Positions 27,171-34,985 of a stretch of 64,000 bases of DNA are shown here, piece after piece. This stretch comes from Bacillota bacterium (lineage in GTDB: Bacteria; Bacillota; Clostridia; Christensenellales; JAEXRW01): contig JAEXRW010000008.1 of NCBI GenBank assembly GCA_023454175.1, positions 124,001 to 188,000 of the forward strand. The letters run 5' to 3'. Every line of letters starts with the position of its first letter. Positions within the stretch are counted from its first letter, which is position 1. The position numbers and the translations under genes were made by a program. A model generated the notes under the pieces. That model was given only the letters and a program-made list of their open reading frames with translations. It had not been told where the DNA came from and searched no databases.

Positions 27171-27952
27171 GGCTTTTGCGTCGTGTCCATGTTGAATGAG
27201 AGGGAGAGCATCTTCAGCTGCGTCTGGGCGCCCGCATTCACCATGCCGTCGTCCGATTCCAGCACGCACCCGTTTTCCTCCAGCGTTGCGTCTTCCGTTA
27301 TCGTGATGGGCGCGCATTGCAGTTCGTCCTGCAGCCATTCCGCGCCTTCCTTGAAAAATCGCTTGTATTCCCGCGGGTTCACCCGCAGTACGAACCTGCC
27401 TTCGATGTTCAGCCGGGAGATGGCCTTTTTGACCATGGATATATAGATGGAATCACTGCGGTCCAGTTCCTGGTTCACGATTTTTTCCGCTATATCCAGG
27501 GACAGGGACAAAACGTCCTTTTCGATATCGCCGTACAGTTCCGCTTTGAATGCTTCCAGTTCGTTCAGTACACCCTGGACTTTGACGGCCTGTTCCTTCC
27601 CCTCTTTGATGGCGGAGGCCATGCCTTCCTGCCGGCCCTCGCGGTAGCCCTCGTCCCAGGCGGCCTTTTTCACTTCGGATGCGTTTTTGATCGCCTGCTC
27701 CAGGATCTGTGAAGCGCGCGCCTCCGCATTGCGCAGGATCTGCGCCGCCCTTTCTTCGATATTCAAATGGTTCAGATCCGCCTTTTGGGGGGCAGGTTCC
27801 TGTTCTTCGTGCACATACTGGTCGAAGTCATAATCCCGTTCAGGCTGCTTCTTCTTTTTCTCTCCGGCATCCTGCTGGGGGTTTTCTTTGATGACGACGA
27901 ACGATTTGTCGAAATTGGAGTAGTCGACCGAGGACTTGTCGATCCTAAACAA
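27167..27952 (-). CDS. fliH: Flagellar assembly protein FliH
   Basis: 261 residues. A charged N-terminal half with an AEARASQILEQAIKNASEVKKAAWDEGYREGRQEGM helix, rich in small residues as in FliH, leads into the C-terminal domain that holds FliI (LSLDIAEKIVNQEL ... RVNPREYKRF). It regulates FliI and links it to the C-ring. It overlaps the end of fliG by 8 bases. Confidence 0.9.
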   Translation of the reverse strand: MFRIDKSSVDYSNFDKSFVVIKENPQQDAGEKKKKQPERDYDFDQYVHEEQEPAPQKADLNHLNIEERAAQILRNAEARASQILEQAIKNASEVKKAAWDEGYREGRQEGMASAIKEGKEQAVKVQGVLNELEAFKAELYGDIEKDVLSLSLDIAEKIVNQELDRSDSIYISMVKKAISRLNIEGRFVLRVNPREYKRFFKEGAEWLQDELQCAPITITEDATLEENGCVLESDDGMVNAGAQTQLKMLSLSFNMDTTQKP

Positions 27953-28952
27953 TCACCTCATCCTCCTTGCGGTCGATCATGATCTCGCCTTCATCATCCA
28001 GCCTGCGGATGGTGTTGACGATCTTCTGCTGCACCTCTTCCACTTCGCGTACGCGCACCGGGCCCATGAATTCCATGTCTTCCTTGATCATTTCCACCAG
28101 GCGGCTGGAGATGTTGTCGAAGATCACCTTGGATACTTCCTTGGTTGTGCCCTTCAGCGCCAGGGCCAGGTCGCGGTTGTCGATCTCCTTCAGTACGCGC
28201 TGGATGGACTGCGGGCTGAGGCGTACGATATCTTCGAAGATGAACATGCGGTTGCGAATCTGCTCGGCCAGTTCCTTGTTGTTGCGCTCCAGCGTCTCCA
28301 GGATGTTTTTCTCCGTGCTCCTGTCCACACTGTTGAGGATCTTCACGATGCTGTCGATACCGCCCACCTGCGTCTGGTCGTCGATGGTGGCCGAGGAGAG
28401 CTTCCGCTCCAGCACGCGTTCCACTTCCTTCACGTATTCGGGTGTGGTCGCGCCCATGGTGGCGATGCGGGCCACCACGTCGGTCTGTTTGACCGGGGAG
28501 AGTGAAGCCAGCACGGCCGCGGATTGTTTCGGCTCCAGGTAGGAGAGGATGAGCGCCACCGTCTGCGGATGCTCGTTCTGGACGAAGCTGGTCACCTGGT
28601 TGCCGTCCACCTTGCGTACGAAGTCAAAAGGCCTCACCTGCAGGGAGGAGGAGAGTTTCACGATGATCTCATCGGCTTTCTGGTCGCCCATGGCCTTGCG
28701 CAGCACGTCGCGGGCATAGTCGATGCCGCCCTCCGAGATATATTTCTGCGCGATGCACATATCGAGGAATTCCTGCAGCACCGCATCCTTTGTCTCGGGC
28801 AGCACGCGGCGCACGCTGGTGATGCTCAGCGTGAGCTGTTCGATCTCATCTTCCGTTAGACACTTGTATATTTTGGCCGAGTACTCCTTGCCGAGTGAGA
28901 CGAGGAGGATCGCAGCCTTTTCCCTTGGAGAGAGGTTCTCTCTGATCGGCAT
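27945..28952 (-). CDS. fliG: Flagellar motor switch protein FliG
   Basis: 335 residues. LSPREKAAILLVSLGKEYSAKIYKCL at the N-terminus, the EHPQTVALILSYLEPKQSA middle block and a C-terminal torque helix with charged residues (LKEIDNRDLALALKGTTKEV...NMSSR-like) are FliG marks. It forms the rotor face that MotA pushes. Complete, 16 bases downstream of fliF. Confidence 0.95.
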   Translation of the reverse strand: MPIRENLSPREKAAILLVSLGKEYSAKIYKCLTEDEIEQLTLSITSVRRVLPETKDAVLQEFLDMCIAQKYISEGGIDYARDVLRKAMGDQKADEIIVKLSSSLQVRPFDFVRKVDGNQVTSFVQNEHPQTVALILSYLEPKQSAAVLASLSPVKQTDVVARIATMGATTPEYVKEVERVLERKLSSATIDDQTQVGGIDSIVKILNSVDRSTEKNILETLERNNKELAEQIRNRMFIFEDIVRLSPQSIQRVLKEIDNRDLALALKGTTKEVSKVIFDNISSRLVEMIKEDMEFMGPVRVREVEEVQQKIVNTIRRLDDEGEIMIDRKEDEVIV

Positions 28953-28968
28953 TCTATCACCCTGTGCT

Positions 28969-30507
28969 TTATTCTGATAGCCAGTTGCGCAGCAGCTGCG
29001 CCACGGCTTCAGGGCTCTTGTCTATGAATTTCTCTACTTGCTGGATATTGTTGTTCTTTGTATTCAGATCGATGTTTTCATAGGCCGGATCCGGCATCAC
29101 TTCTTCATCCGCCATGTATTCCACACTGCCGCCCGAAGCGCCCGCCCCGGCCGTTGCGTACTGGTATTGGTCTTGCCGTGCTTTGGGTTTGCGGAATAAC
29201 GTGATGAGGATGCCCATGAGGATCAGCGCGCACGCCACGATGGCCACCGCGATGATCACTGTGTTTACGGTGGAGGTGCTGCTTGCCATGTCTGCCAGTT
29301 TCACCTGGCCGTCCTTGGCCGCCTGGAATTCGCTGTCGCTTACGGCATTGATGGGCATGTTCTTTACGGTCACGCGGGTCTTGTCCACGCCGATGGCGCC
29401 GGCTACGAGGCTCGATACATCATCGGAATAGTCCTGTATCACGGTGTTGCTGTCCAGGATGACCGCCACTGAGAGGTCCTTGATGGTACCCTGCGCCTTG
29501 TCGATCTGGGTCTTGGTCTCGTTGACCTCCATGTTGGTTTCCCTGGATATCTGGTTGTAGACCGTATCCCCGCCCGTTACGGTGGGGTAGGTGATCCCGC
29601 CGCCGTTGCCGGATATCCCCGGCACGCCCCCGCTGGCGCCGTTTTGCACGGTCTCGGCCAGCTCCTTCATGCTGATGGCGATGCCCGTATCGCTGCCGGC
29701 TACCGGTGGCGAAAATATCGTGGACTGTGTGGATTGCTTGTCGAAGTCAAGTACGGCGTTGACCTGCGCGATGACCTTGCCCTGGCCGAATACCGGCTCC
29801 AGCAATTTTTGCACTTGTTCCTGCAGCCTGTCCTGCACGCTGTTTTGCAGTTCGTACTGCGAACCCATGTCCACCGCGGTGCTGCTCGGGTCTTTGATTG
29901 TATAAAGATTCATCTTGGTATCCTGGATGCTCACGTTCTTTATGTCCAGGTTGCCCACGCCCTTGGATACCAGTTCCGCCACGGCCCGCACTTCATTGTC
30001 GTTGAGTTTCACGCCGTTTTTGAGTTTGAGCAGCACGGAGGCGGTGGCCGGTATATTGTTGCTGGATAATACGAATGAGCTGGACTGCCCCAGGTTCAGG
30101 TTGACGATGGCGTCGTCCACTTTTTCCATCTGTTTGATGGTCTTGGCCAGGTTGACCTGCAGCTGCTGCGCCTTGTAAAAATTCTTTTCCATGTCCGTGG
30201 TGCCCAGGCCGGAACCCTGCTTGAAAATGTCGTTGTTGAAACCGTTTTCCGGCAGTCCTTCGGAGGCCAACTGCATGCGTAGCTGGTCCGCCTGTTCCGT
30301 GGGCACCAGGATCGTATCGGTCCCCTGTGTCTTGGCCTCCACGTTCAGCGCCTGGAGCCGGGCCATCACGGTGCCGGCGTCCTTGGGGTCCATCCCGCTG
30401 TAGAGGACGGCATATTGGGTTTGGGTCAGTACGGTGGAAACACCGATAATGATGGCGAGCAGGAGTATGGCAAAGACGATGAGCCTGGTCCTCTGGCCCT
30501 TTGTCAT
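28969..30507 (-). CDS. fliF: Flagellar MS-ring protein FliF
   Basis: 512 residues from ATG 30507. Two membrane helices (about 7-25 and 422-446) flank ring-building domains (YAVLYSGMDPKDAGTVMARLQALN...); the acidic C-terminal tail (MADEEVMPDPAYENIDL) binds FliG. The frame is open 18 codons further up to a CTG at 30561, and the added residues (PEFLKKLGSRITGFFKKM) resemble the usual FliF N-terminus MPEFLK; AAAGGATG sits well placed before that CTG. The true start may thus be the CTG. First gene of fliF-G-H-I-J-motE-like. Confidence 0.94.
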   Translation of the reverse strand: MTKGQRTRLIVFAILLLAIIIGVSTVLTQTQYAVLYSGMDPKDAGTVMARLQALNVEAKTQGTDTILVPTEQADQLRMQLASEGLPENGFNNDIFKQGSGLGTTDMEKNFYKAQQLQVNLAKTIKQMEKVDDAIVNLNLGQSSSFVLSSNNIPATASVLLKLKNGVKLNDNEVRAVAELVSKGVGNLDIKNVSIQDTKMNLYTIKDPSSTAVDMGSQYELQNSVQDRLQEQVQKLLEPVFGQGKVIAQVNAVLDFDKQSTQSTIFSPPVAGSDTGIAISMKELAETVQNGASGGVPGISGNGGGITYPTVTGGDTVYNQISRETNMEVNETKTQIDKAQGTIKDLSVAVILDSNTVIQDYSDDVSSLVAGAIGVDKTRVTVKNMPINAVSDSEFQAAKDGQVKLADMASSTSTVNTVIIAVAIVACALILMGILITLFRKPKARQDQYQYATAGAGASGGSVEYMADEEVMPDPAYENIDLNTKNNNIQQVEKFIDKSPEAVAQLLRNWLSE

Positions 30508-30640
30508 CTTCTTGAAAAACCCGGTTATTCGAGATCCAAGTTTCTTTAGAAATTCAGGCAGATCCCATCATCCTTTGCAGTTTATTGAATTTTCCATGAT
30601 TTACTTCGGATTTGTAAGTTTTAACCGGTATCTTATTATA

Positions 30641-30669
30641 ATTATACATCTATACATATTGCATGTTAC
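30641..30669 (-). promoter_or_regulatory. Candidate sigma-A promoter of the fliF operon
   Basis: On the minus strand GTAACA (30669-30664), 17 bases, TATAAT (30646-30641). No sigma-28 site faces fliF, which fits fliF being an early gene. Confidence 0.5.
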
Positions 30670-30720
30670 GACAAATTGCCTGTGATTTCAATATTATTTC
30701 TCGGATTTTTCCTCCATCGC

Positions 30721-30748
30721 TAAAGTTTTTCCAACCTCGTTCCGATAT
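30721..30748 (+). promoter_or_regulatory. Sigma-28 (FliA) promoter of flagellin
   Basis: TAAA (30721-30724), 16 bases, TCCGATAT (30741-30748). Start of transcription is expected near 30756, giving a leader of about 117 bases. Confidence 0.8.
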
Positions 30749-30790
30749 AAAGGATGTGTTCGGAAAATCCATCCTGCCCTGCAGCGTCAG

Positions 30791-30864
30791 ACAGGAGGGA
30801 CTGGACGGACGCAAAATAATAAAATCAGTCGGCACGGAAGCTGGCTGAGAAAAATTCAAGGAGG
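30791..30864 (+). promoter_or_regulatory. Candidate CsrA-binding sites in the flagellin leader
   Basis: ACAGGAGG (30791-30798) and CAAGGAGG (30857-30864, the Shine-Dalgarno itself) match the A(N)GGA core that CsrA binds; further GGA triplets lie between. In B. subtilis CsrA represses hag translation in this way and FliW frees it; fliW and csrA are both in this window. Confidence 0.5.
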
Positions 30865-30872
30865 AAAAACAA

Positions 30873-31982
30873 ATGAGGATCAACAACAACATGATGGCTA
30901 TGAATACCCAGCGTCAGTACGCCATCAACAACAACAACGTGGCAGGCGCCACAGAGAAACTGTCTTCCGGCCTTCGCATCAACAGGGCTGGTGACGACGC
31001 AGCGGGCCTCGCGATTTCCGAGAAAATGCGTGCCCAGATCCGCGGCCTGAACATGGCCTCCAAGAACAGCCAGGATGCCATCTCCCTCCTGCAGACGGCA
31101 GAAGGCGCCCTCAATGAGACCCAGGCTATCCTGCAGAGGATGCGTGAGCTCTCAGTGCAGGCTTCCTCCGATACCAACCAGGACGCCGTGGACCGTGCAT
31201 CCCTCAATGCCGAGTTTGGCCAGCTGATTCTTGAGATCGACGACATCGCGGATAAGACCACGTTCAACAACATGAAACTGCTGGATGGCAACTTCGGCAC
31301 CAGGATGAACGTAGCCGGTTCCACAGCGGACAATGTTGCCAACGTAGCATCCGTCACCATCACCGGCGGTGCGGCAGGCGCCACGTACACCTTCGATGAT
31401 ACTGCAGGTTCCGTCGCCCTTACCACCACGATTGGCGGCAAGACGTATTCCAACGCTATTACTTGGAATACCGCGGCTGGCGCGACCAACGTTTACAACG
31501 TCAACGGCGCGGTCGTCACCGTTACAGCCACAGCCGGTACGGGCGTTACAGCGGCCAGTATGGAAGGTGCCACTATCGCCATGACAGGCTCGGGCGGGCA
31601 GATCCAGACGGGTGCCAACCAGAATGAGAAACTGAATGTTTCCATCAGTGACATGCACGCGGCAGCCCTGAACGTGTCCACCAACACCATCGACACCCGG
31701 GCGAACGCCGAAGCGGCCATCACCGCCGTGGACAACGCCATCAACCAGGTATCCGGACAGCGCGCCTCCATCGGTGCTCTCTCCAACAGGTTGTCTCACA
31801 AGATCAACAACCTGGATACGTCGGCCGAAAACCTGCAGGCAGCAGAAAGCCGCATCAGGGACCTCGACATGGCCAAGGAAATGACCAACTACACCAAGAA
31901 CAACATCCTTGTCCAGGCTGCGACAGCCATGTTGGCCCAGGCCAACTCCGCTCCGCAGGGAGTCCTGCAACTCCTCAAATAA
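30873..31982 (+). CDS. fliC: Flagellin
   Basis: 369 residues. N-terminal MRINNNMMAMNTQRQYAIN...SSGLRINRAGDDAAGLAISEKMRAQIRGL and C-terminal RIRDLDMAKEMTNYTKNNILVQAATAMLAQAN are the conserved D0/D1 halves. QRMRELSVQAS (about 87-97) lies where TLR5 recognises bacterial flagellins. The Thr/Ala/Gly-rich middle (about 145-265) is the variable surface part. GGAGG eight bases before ATG is very strong. Single flagellin gene in the window, divergent from fliF. Confidence 0.97.
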   Translation: MRINNNMMAMNTQRQYAINNNNVAGATEKLSSGLRINRAGDDAAGLAISEKMRAQIRGLNMASKNSQDAISLLQTAEGALNETQAILQRMRELSVQASSDTNQDAVDRASLNAEFGQLILEIDDIADKTTFNNMKLLDGNFGTRMNVAGSTADNVANVASVTITGGAAGATYTFDDTAGSVALTTTIGGKTYSNAITWNTAAGATNVYNVNGAVVTVTATAGTGVTAASMEGATIAMTGSGGQIQTGANQNEKLNVSISDMHAAALNVSTNTIDTRANAEAAITAVDNAINQVSGQRASIGALSNRLSHKINNLDTSAENLQAAESRIRDLDMAKEMTNYTKNNILVQAATAMLAQANSAPQGVLQLLK

Positions 31983-31999
31983 GCAGTTTCCGAACAGTA

Positions 32000-32033
32000 A
32001 AAAAAGGACCGGCTTTATGCCGGTTCTTTTTTT
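32000..32033 (+). terminator. Terminator of flagellin
   Basis: ACCGGC (32008-32013) and GCCGGT (32019-32024), extended by AAAGG/TTCTTT pairing, then a run of T. Confidence 0.85.
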
Positions 32034-32164
32034 ATACCATCGGTTGCAATGGTATGAATAGTGATATGCCCCTACCATGGTTGTAGCGTTTCAATAGTCA
32101 TTGGTCTGGTCATCCCGAAAGGATACCGCCGCTGTTCATAGTTCAATGATCATTGCCAGTGTTG

Positions 32165-32302
32165 ACCCCCGCCGGACGTGACGTATGGCGCCCCTATTGG
32201 GGGAGCTGGCGTCCAAGCGACCTTCGGTCGCATGGTGCCTGAGGGGTTAAAACTTCCCCCCGCAGGGCAATTCTCAATTGCGGATTGTCGATTTGTCAGT
32301 TA
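32165..32302 (-). repeat. Intergenic repeat block downstream of the 49-aa gene
   Basis: Next to the stop at 32303 the minus strand reads AATTGAGAATTG-type units and CCCTGCGGGG. Farther on lies a GGGGGAGCTGGCG...GAGGGGTTAAAACTTCCCCC arrangement with a GCGACCTTCGGTCGC hairpin, a type of intergenic sequence I associate with several Clostridia. No gene is visible between 32034 and 32302. Confidence 0.5.
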
Positions 32303-32452
32303 TTAAATGTCGTCCGCGTCCTGGACCGGCACTTCTCTGCTGTCTCTGGGCCTGCCCGTGTAGCTGCCGAAAGGATCGGTCGGGCTGTATTGGCCTTCCT
32401 TCACGTCCTTGAGAAACCGTTTAAACTTGAAATGGATAGCCTGCGCTTTCAT
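32303..32452 (-). CDS. Conserved-looking 49-aa protein downstream of csrA
   Basis: 49 residues, MKAQAIHFKF...GSYTGRP...PVQDADDI. AGGTGATGATTGA before the ATG is a good ribosome site. The basic first half (KFKRFLKDVKEGQ) and the acidic end PVQDADDI recall small proteins of unknown function that I have seen in other Bacillota; this is from memory. It is separated from csrA by a terminator, so it may have its own promoter, which I could not identify. Confidence 0.65.
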   Translation of the reverse strand: MKAQAIHFKFKRFLKDVKEGQYSPTDPFGSYTGRPRDSREVPVQDADDI

Positions 32453-32598
32453 TCAATCATCACCTGCTGATTAGGTTGCCCGGATTTCATGCCCAATCAC
32501 ATACCTTGTCATGGATGTGCTTCCACGAATTGGGCAGAGAATGATCTTCACATGCCTTCAGATCTGTATGATCGGACTCGTCATCCTTTCATTGCATC

Positions 32599-32624
32599 AA
32601 AAAAAAGAAGGCTGCATAGCCTTC
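32599..32624 (-). terminator. Terminator after csrA
   Basis: On the minus strand GAAGGCT-ATGC-AGCCTTC followed by eight T. Confidence 0.9.
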
Positions 32625-32638
32625 CTGGTTTTTCGCCT

Positions 32639-32848
32639 TTATGGTTTGTTGAATGAAATGATTGGCGCGTTCGCCGCCATCTTGTTGATATGGATGGTCT
32701 CCTCGAGCAGTTCCTTGCGGAAGATACGCATCTCGCTGGGGGCTTCCAACCCCAGCCGTACCCTGTCACCCTCCACGGCTACCACCGTGACCGTTATGTT
32801 TTCCCCTATCAGCAGGCTTTCACCGGCTTTCCTGGACAGCACCAGCAC
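32639..32848 (-). CDS. csrA: Carbon storage regulator CsrA
   Basis: 69 residues, MLVLSRKAGESLLIGENITVTVVAVEGDRVRLGLEAP, the canonical CsrA with its RNA-binding ends (Leu4 and Arg6; the Arg of EMRIFRKEL). It represses translation by covering Shine-Dalgarno sites; here the flagellin mRNA is the likely target. It overlaps the end of fliW by 29 bases, so the two are co-translated, as fits an antagonist pair. Last gene of the flhO-to-csrA run. Confidence 0.95.
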   Translation of the reverse strand: MLVLSRKAGESLLIGENITVTVVAVEGDRVRLGLEAPSEMRIFRKELLEETIHINKMAANAPIISFNKP

Positions 32849-33302
32849 TGGCTTTGCCCCCCTTCAATGCCGTCATGATGGATTCATACACAGGGAAGCG
32901 GATGGGCAGTTCCGCCGCATCGATGAAGATCTGCTTTCCGATCCCTGTTCTGGCATTTATTATTATAGGCGCTGCGAGGTTGGCTGTCATCTTATTTATA
33001 TCGGAAGGGATGACCAATACGTTCATGATCATCAGGTCATTCTCGTTTTCGATATTGAGCTCCGTCACCTCGGTGTCCTTGATGACCACATAATAGTCTT
33101 CGATGATCTCGAAGGGGTTGATCACAGGCAGAGCGATGTATTTGTTCTCGGTGGATTGCATCCAGTAGATCGGTTTGGTCTGCTCGATCTCCAGGATGAC
33201 AAATTTGCGGAGATCCTCAAATCCCGGTATTCCGGCAGGAAACTCAAATATCTTGTTTTCTTTCAGGTCCATGGTCCCAAATCTTTCGGACTCAACGATC
33301 AT
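32820..33302 (-). CDS. fliW: Flagellar assembly factor FliW
   Basis: 160 residues. FEFPAGIPGFEDLRKFVILEIE near the start and IPSDINKMTANLAAPIIINARTGIGKQIF are FliW family blocks. FliW binds flagellin or CsrA, relieving CsrA repression when flagellin is exported. Complete and well placed before csrA. Confidence 0.95.
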   Translation of the reverse strand: MIVESERFGTMDLKENKIFEFPAGIPGFEDLRKFVILEIEQTKPIYWMQSTENKYIALPVINPFEIIEDYYVVIKDTEVTELNIENENDLMIMNVLVIPSDINKMTANLAAPIIINARTGIGKQIFIDAAELPIRFPVYESIMTALKGGKASAGAVQESR

Positions 33303-33366
33303 TCATTTCACCCCTTGTACGAAACCGGTACGGTTTTCATCAGTAAAAAGACAGCCTTCGGCTTCA

Positions 33367-33957
33367 TTATACCTTTTTGTCCAGCTTATTTCCAATATAT
33401 TCTTTCACGATTTTGTTGTTCAGCTTTATTTTTACCCCCGGCAGCTGCTGCAGCCGCACCTCTACGGAATGCGGTTCCACATAGATCTCCGGCCGTTGGA
33501 TGTTTTCCCATTCGATCCGCAGTTCATGTGCCTGCCAGTCTATGCGGAAGAGGCCCTCCTCCCAGTCGATGACGGGATCATTCTGCGGCATGGTGCTGAT
33601 ATTGATCTCGGGTGCTTCGGTGGCGATGGCCTCCTGCGCGATGGCCGATATGGCGTCCCCGCTTTCGATATGCATCATCATGTCGCCCTGTCTTGCGATA
33701 TCGGCGGTGGCCTGCATCGCGGCCACGCGTGCGTCTTCATTGTACATGCGCACCTGTGTCATGGGCGGGGCGAGATGCGATTCGGCGCGTACCTGTCCCC
33801 AGTTCACATGAAAGGTCGGCAGTTTCTGGTCTATCTTCATGTGGCTGGGCGTGCGGACCAGCTTCATCTTCGGTCTGTAGGTCCTGATATTCATCTTTGC
33901 AGGCCGCGTCGTGATATCCACGACCACCATGCCCGAATTTAACTCAATGGCGCCCAC
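33367..33957 (-). CDS. DUF6470 (YviE-like) flagellar-locus protein
   Basis: 196 residues. It begins at GTG 33957 with AAGGAGTG upstream. ITTRPAKMNIRTYRPKMKLVRTPSHMKI and the closing VEVRLQQLPGVKIKLNNKIVKEYIG are features I associate with DUF6470; B. subtilis yviE sits at the same place between flgL and fliW. Beta-rich, without membrane segment or signal. Function unknown. Confidence 0.8.
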   Translation of the reverse strand: MGAIELNSGMVVVDITTRPAKMNIRTYRPKMKLVRTPSHMKIDQKLPTFHVNWGQVRAESHLAPPMTQVRMYNEDARVAAMQATADIARQGDMMMHIESGDAISAIAQEAIATEAPEINISTMPQNDPVIDWEEGLFRIDWQAHELRIEWENIQRPEIYVEPHSVEVRLQQLPGVKIKLNNKIVKEYIGNKLDKKV

Positions 33958-34027
33958 GACCGTTCACTCCTTTTTTACCGGTGTCCTCCTGCTCTGCGTT
34001 TTGCACGTGATGCGAATGGCTTTGTTG

Positions 34028-34966
34028 TCATCGGATGAAATCGACCAGTGTCGGCTGGATGATGTCGGCGCCTACCTTCAGTGCGGCGGTGTAGACCGAT
34101 TCCTGAAGTTTGTATTGCGTGATCACTTCGGCCTGGTCGATATTCTCCACATTCATCTTCATTTCGGTATAGTTCAGAAAATCCTGTTCAAACCTTTCTG
34201 CCACGAGATCCAGCCGGCTGGTTGTCCCGCCGATCTCGGCATCCAGCGCCAGCAGGTCGCCCTGCTTCCGCTGCAGTTTGGCCGCATAGTCCATGATCTC
34301 GTCCGTGGATCCGTCTGCCTGCAGCGTATTGTATAGTCCGTCCAGTACGGAGTAGATATTGTCCGTCCCCATGCCGATCAGGCTCGTCCCCGGGACCGAT
34401 GTCTTGATCTTCAGGCCAAATCCGATCTCGTATTCCGTCGCCTGGTCTGCCTGGGAGATCAGCGCCGGGTCGGTTGCGTTTTCCAGGTTTAGTCCGTTGT
34501 ATTCGATGACCCCCGTCGAGGAATTCAGGGTAAAGGGAGCCTTCGTTGTGTTGTATCCGCCGAAAATGTATTTGTCCCCCGTTTTATTGTTGCCGATCAC
34601 CATCACCTGGTCCCGCAGCTGTGCAATCTTTGCAGCAATGCTTTTTTTGTCTGTAACCGTCTTGGTACCGCTTGCGGCATCGACGGCTGACTCATAGGCA
34701 TCCTTCACCAGTTCATTGAGTTCGAGCACCGAAGCCTCGGCCTGGGTCATCGCCGTTTTTGCGGAGTCGATGTTCTTTTGGTACTGTTCGATGCCTTTGA
34801 GTTTGACCTTGGTCTGCATGATGGTGATGGCGCCGATGGGATCGTCTGAAAGTTTGTTGATCCGCTTGTTCGTCGCGAGCTGGTTCTGGTATTTGTTCAG
34901 CTTGTCCATGCTGGTGTAAAGGCCCGATAAAAAGCTGTTTGCCATCATGCTGTTTGTGATTCTCAT
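34028..34966 (-). CDS. flgL: Hook-filament junction protein FlgL
   Basis: 312 residues. MRITNSMMANSFLSGLYTSMDKLNKYQNQLATNKRINKLSDDPIGA is a flagellin-like N-terminus and LQESVYTAALKVGADIIQPTLVDFIR the FlgL C-terminus. ATG 34966 has GGGAGGG eight bases before it; a longer frame to 35035 runs into flgK. It forms the junction next to FlgK. Confidence 0.95.
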   Translation of the reverse strand: MRITNSMMANSFLSGLYTSMDKLNKYQNQLATNKRINKLSDDPIGAITIMQTKVKLKGIEQYQKNIDSAKTAMTQAEASVLELNELVKDAYESAVDAASGTKTVTDKKSIAAKIAQLRDQVMVIGNNKTGDKYIFGGYNTTKAPFTLNSSTGVIEYNGLNLENATDPALISQADQATEYEIGFGLKIKTSVPGTSLIGMGTDNIYSVLDGLYNTLQADGSTDEIMDYAAKLQRKQGDLLALDAEIGGTTSRLDLVAERFEQDFLNYTEMKMNVENIDQAEVITQYKLQESVYTAALKVGADIIQPTLVDFIR

Positions 34967-34985
34967 TATGTTAACCCTCCCTGCA

